From Bacillota bacterium (lineage in GTDB: Bacteria; Bacillota; Clostridia; Tissierellales; Sedimentibacteraceae), in the NCBI GenBank assembly GCA_023425285.1, contig JAFACY010000257.1, positions 1 to 5,115 on the forward strand: a DNA stretch of 5,115 bases, written 5' to 3'. Positions 5,096 through 5,115 of this stretch are shown piece by piece. Position 1 is the stretch's first letter. Each line of letters starts with the position of its first letter. A program made the position numbers and the translations under genes. The notes beneath the pieces were generated by a model that saw nothing but the letters and a program-made list of their open reading frames with translations, was not told the origin of the DNA and made no database searches.

Positions 5096-5115
5096 GGTAC
5101 CTACAAGGTAAGACA

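Noticed and set aside
1..5115. CRISPR array, tRNA or rRNA genes
   Set aside because: There are no regularly spaced repeats, no cloverleaf and no conserved rRNA segments on either strand.

Overview
The window looks like a piece of a low-GC Gram-positive genome, most likely from the Clostridia. The grounds are AT-rich intergenic DNA, strong purine-rich ribosome binding sites, a TTG start behind an AGGAG site, a Gram-positive-style lipoprotein signal and a YebA/TgpA-type transglutaminase-like membrane protein. This is inferred from style and gene content; no species marker is present.

Layout. Positions 3-131 hold the last 42 codons of an unrecognised plus-strand gene. It converges on a minus-strand gene (190-588) for a small four-helix membrane protein with two HX13H pairs, the pattern of a bis-heme ferric-reductase-like cytochrome b. 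A strong hairpin (136-168) separates the two. An IS110-family insertion sequence occupies roughly 655-2270, with its DEDD/serine transposase at 875-2071 on the plus strand. Next on the minus strand come a 114-aa cytochrome-b5-like lipoprotein (2432-2776) and a transglutaminase-like membrane protein (2909 to the right edge, probably missing its first residues). The latter ends at an intrinsic terminator that overlaps its stop codon.

Most interesting region. The DNA just downstream of the transposase (2091-2248) can be folded by eye into two long hairpins with internal loops, ending in six Ts. A short inverted repeat follows (2259-2269) that matches one at 661-671. This is the arrangement expected of an IS1111-group element, whose bridge RNA lies 3' of the recombinase gene. 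The leader upstream of the transposase (707-800) also folds, and an 8-base direct repeat offers a competing, shorter element boundary, so the RNA assignment is a hypothesis to test.

How the host genes may work together. The lipid-anchored b5-like protein and the bis-heme membrane protein are both heme electron carriers. By the positive-inside rule the membrane protein would place one heme near the outer face, where the lipoprotein would sit. They were adjacent genes on the same strand before the element landed between them. The transglutaminase gene has its own terminator and appears to be a separate transcription unit.
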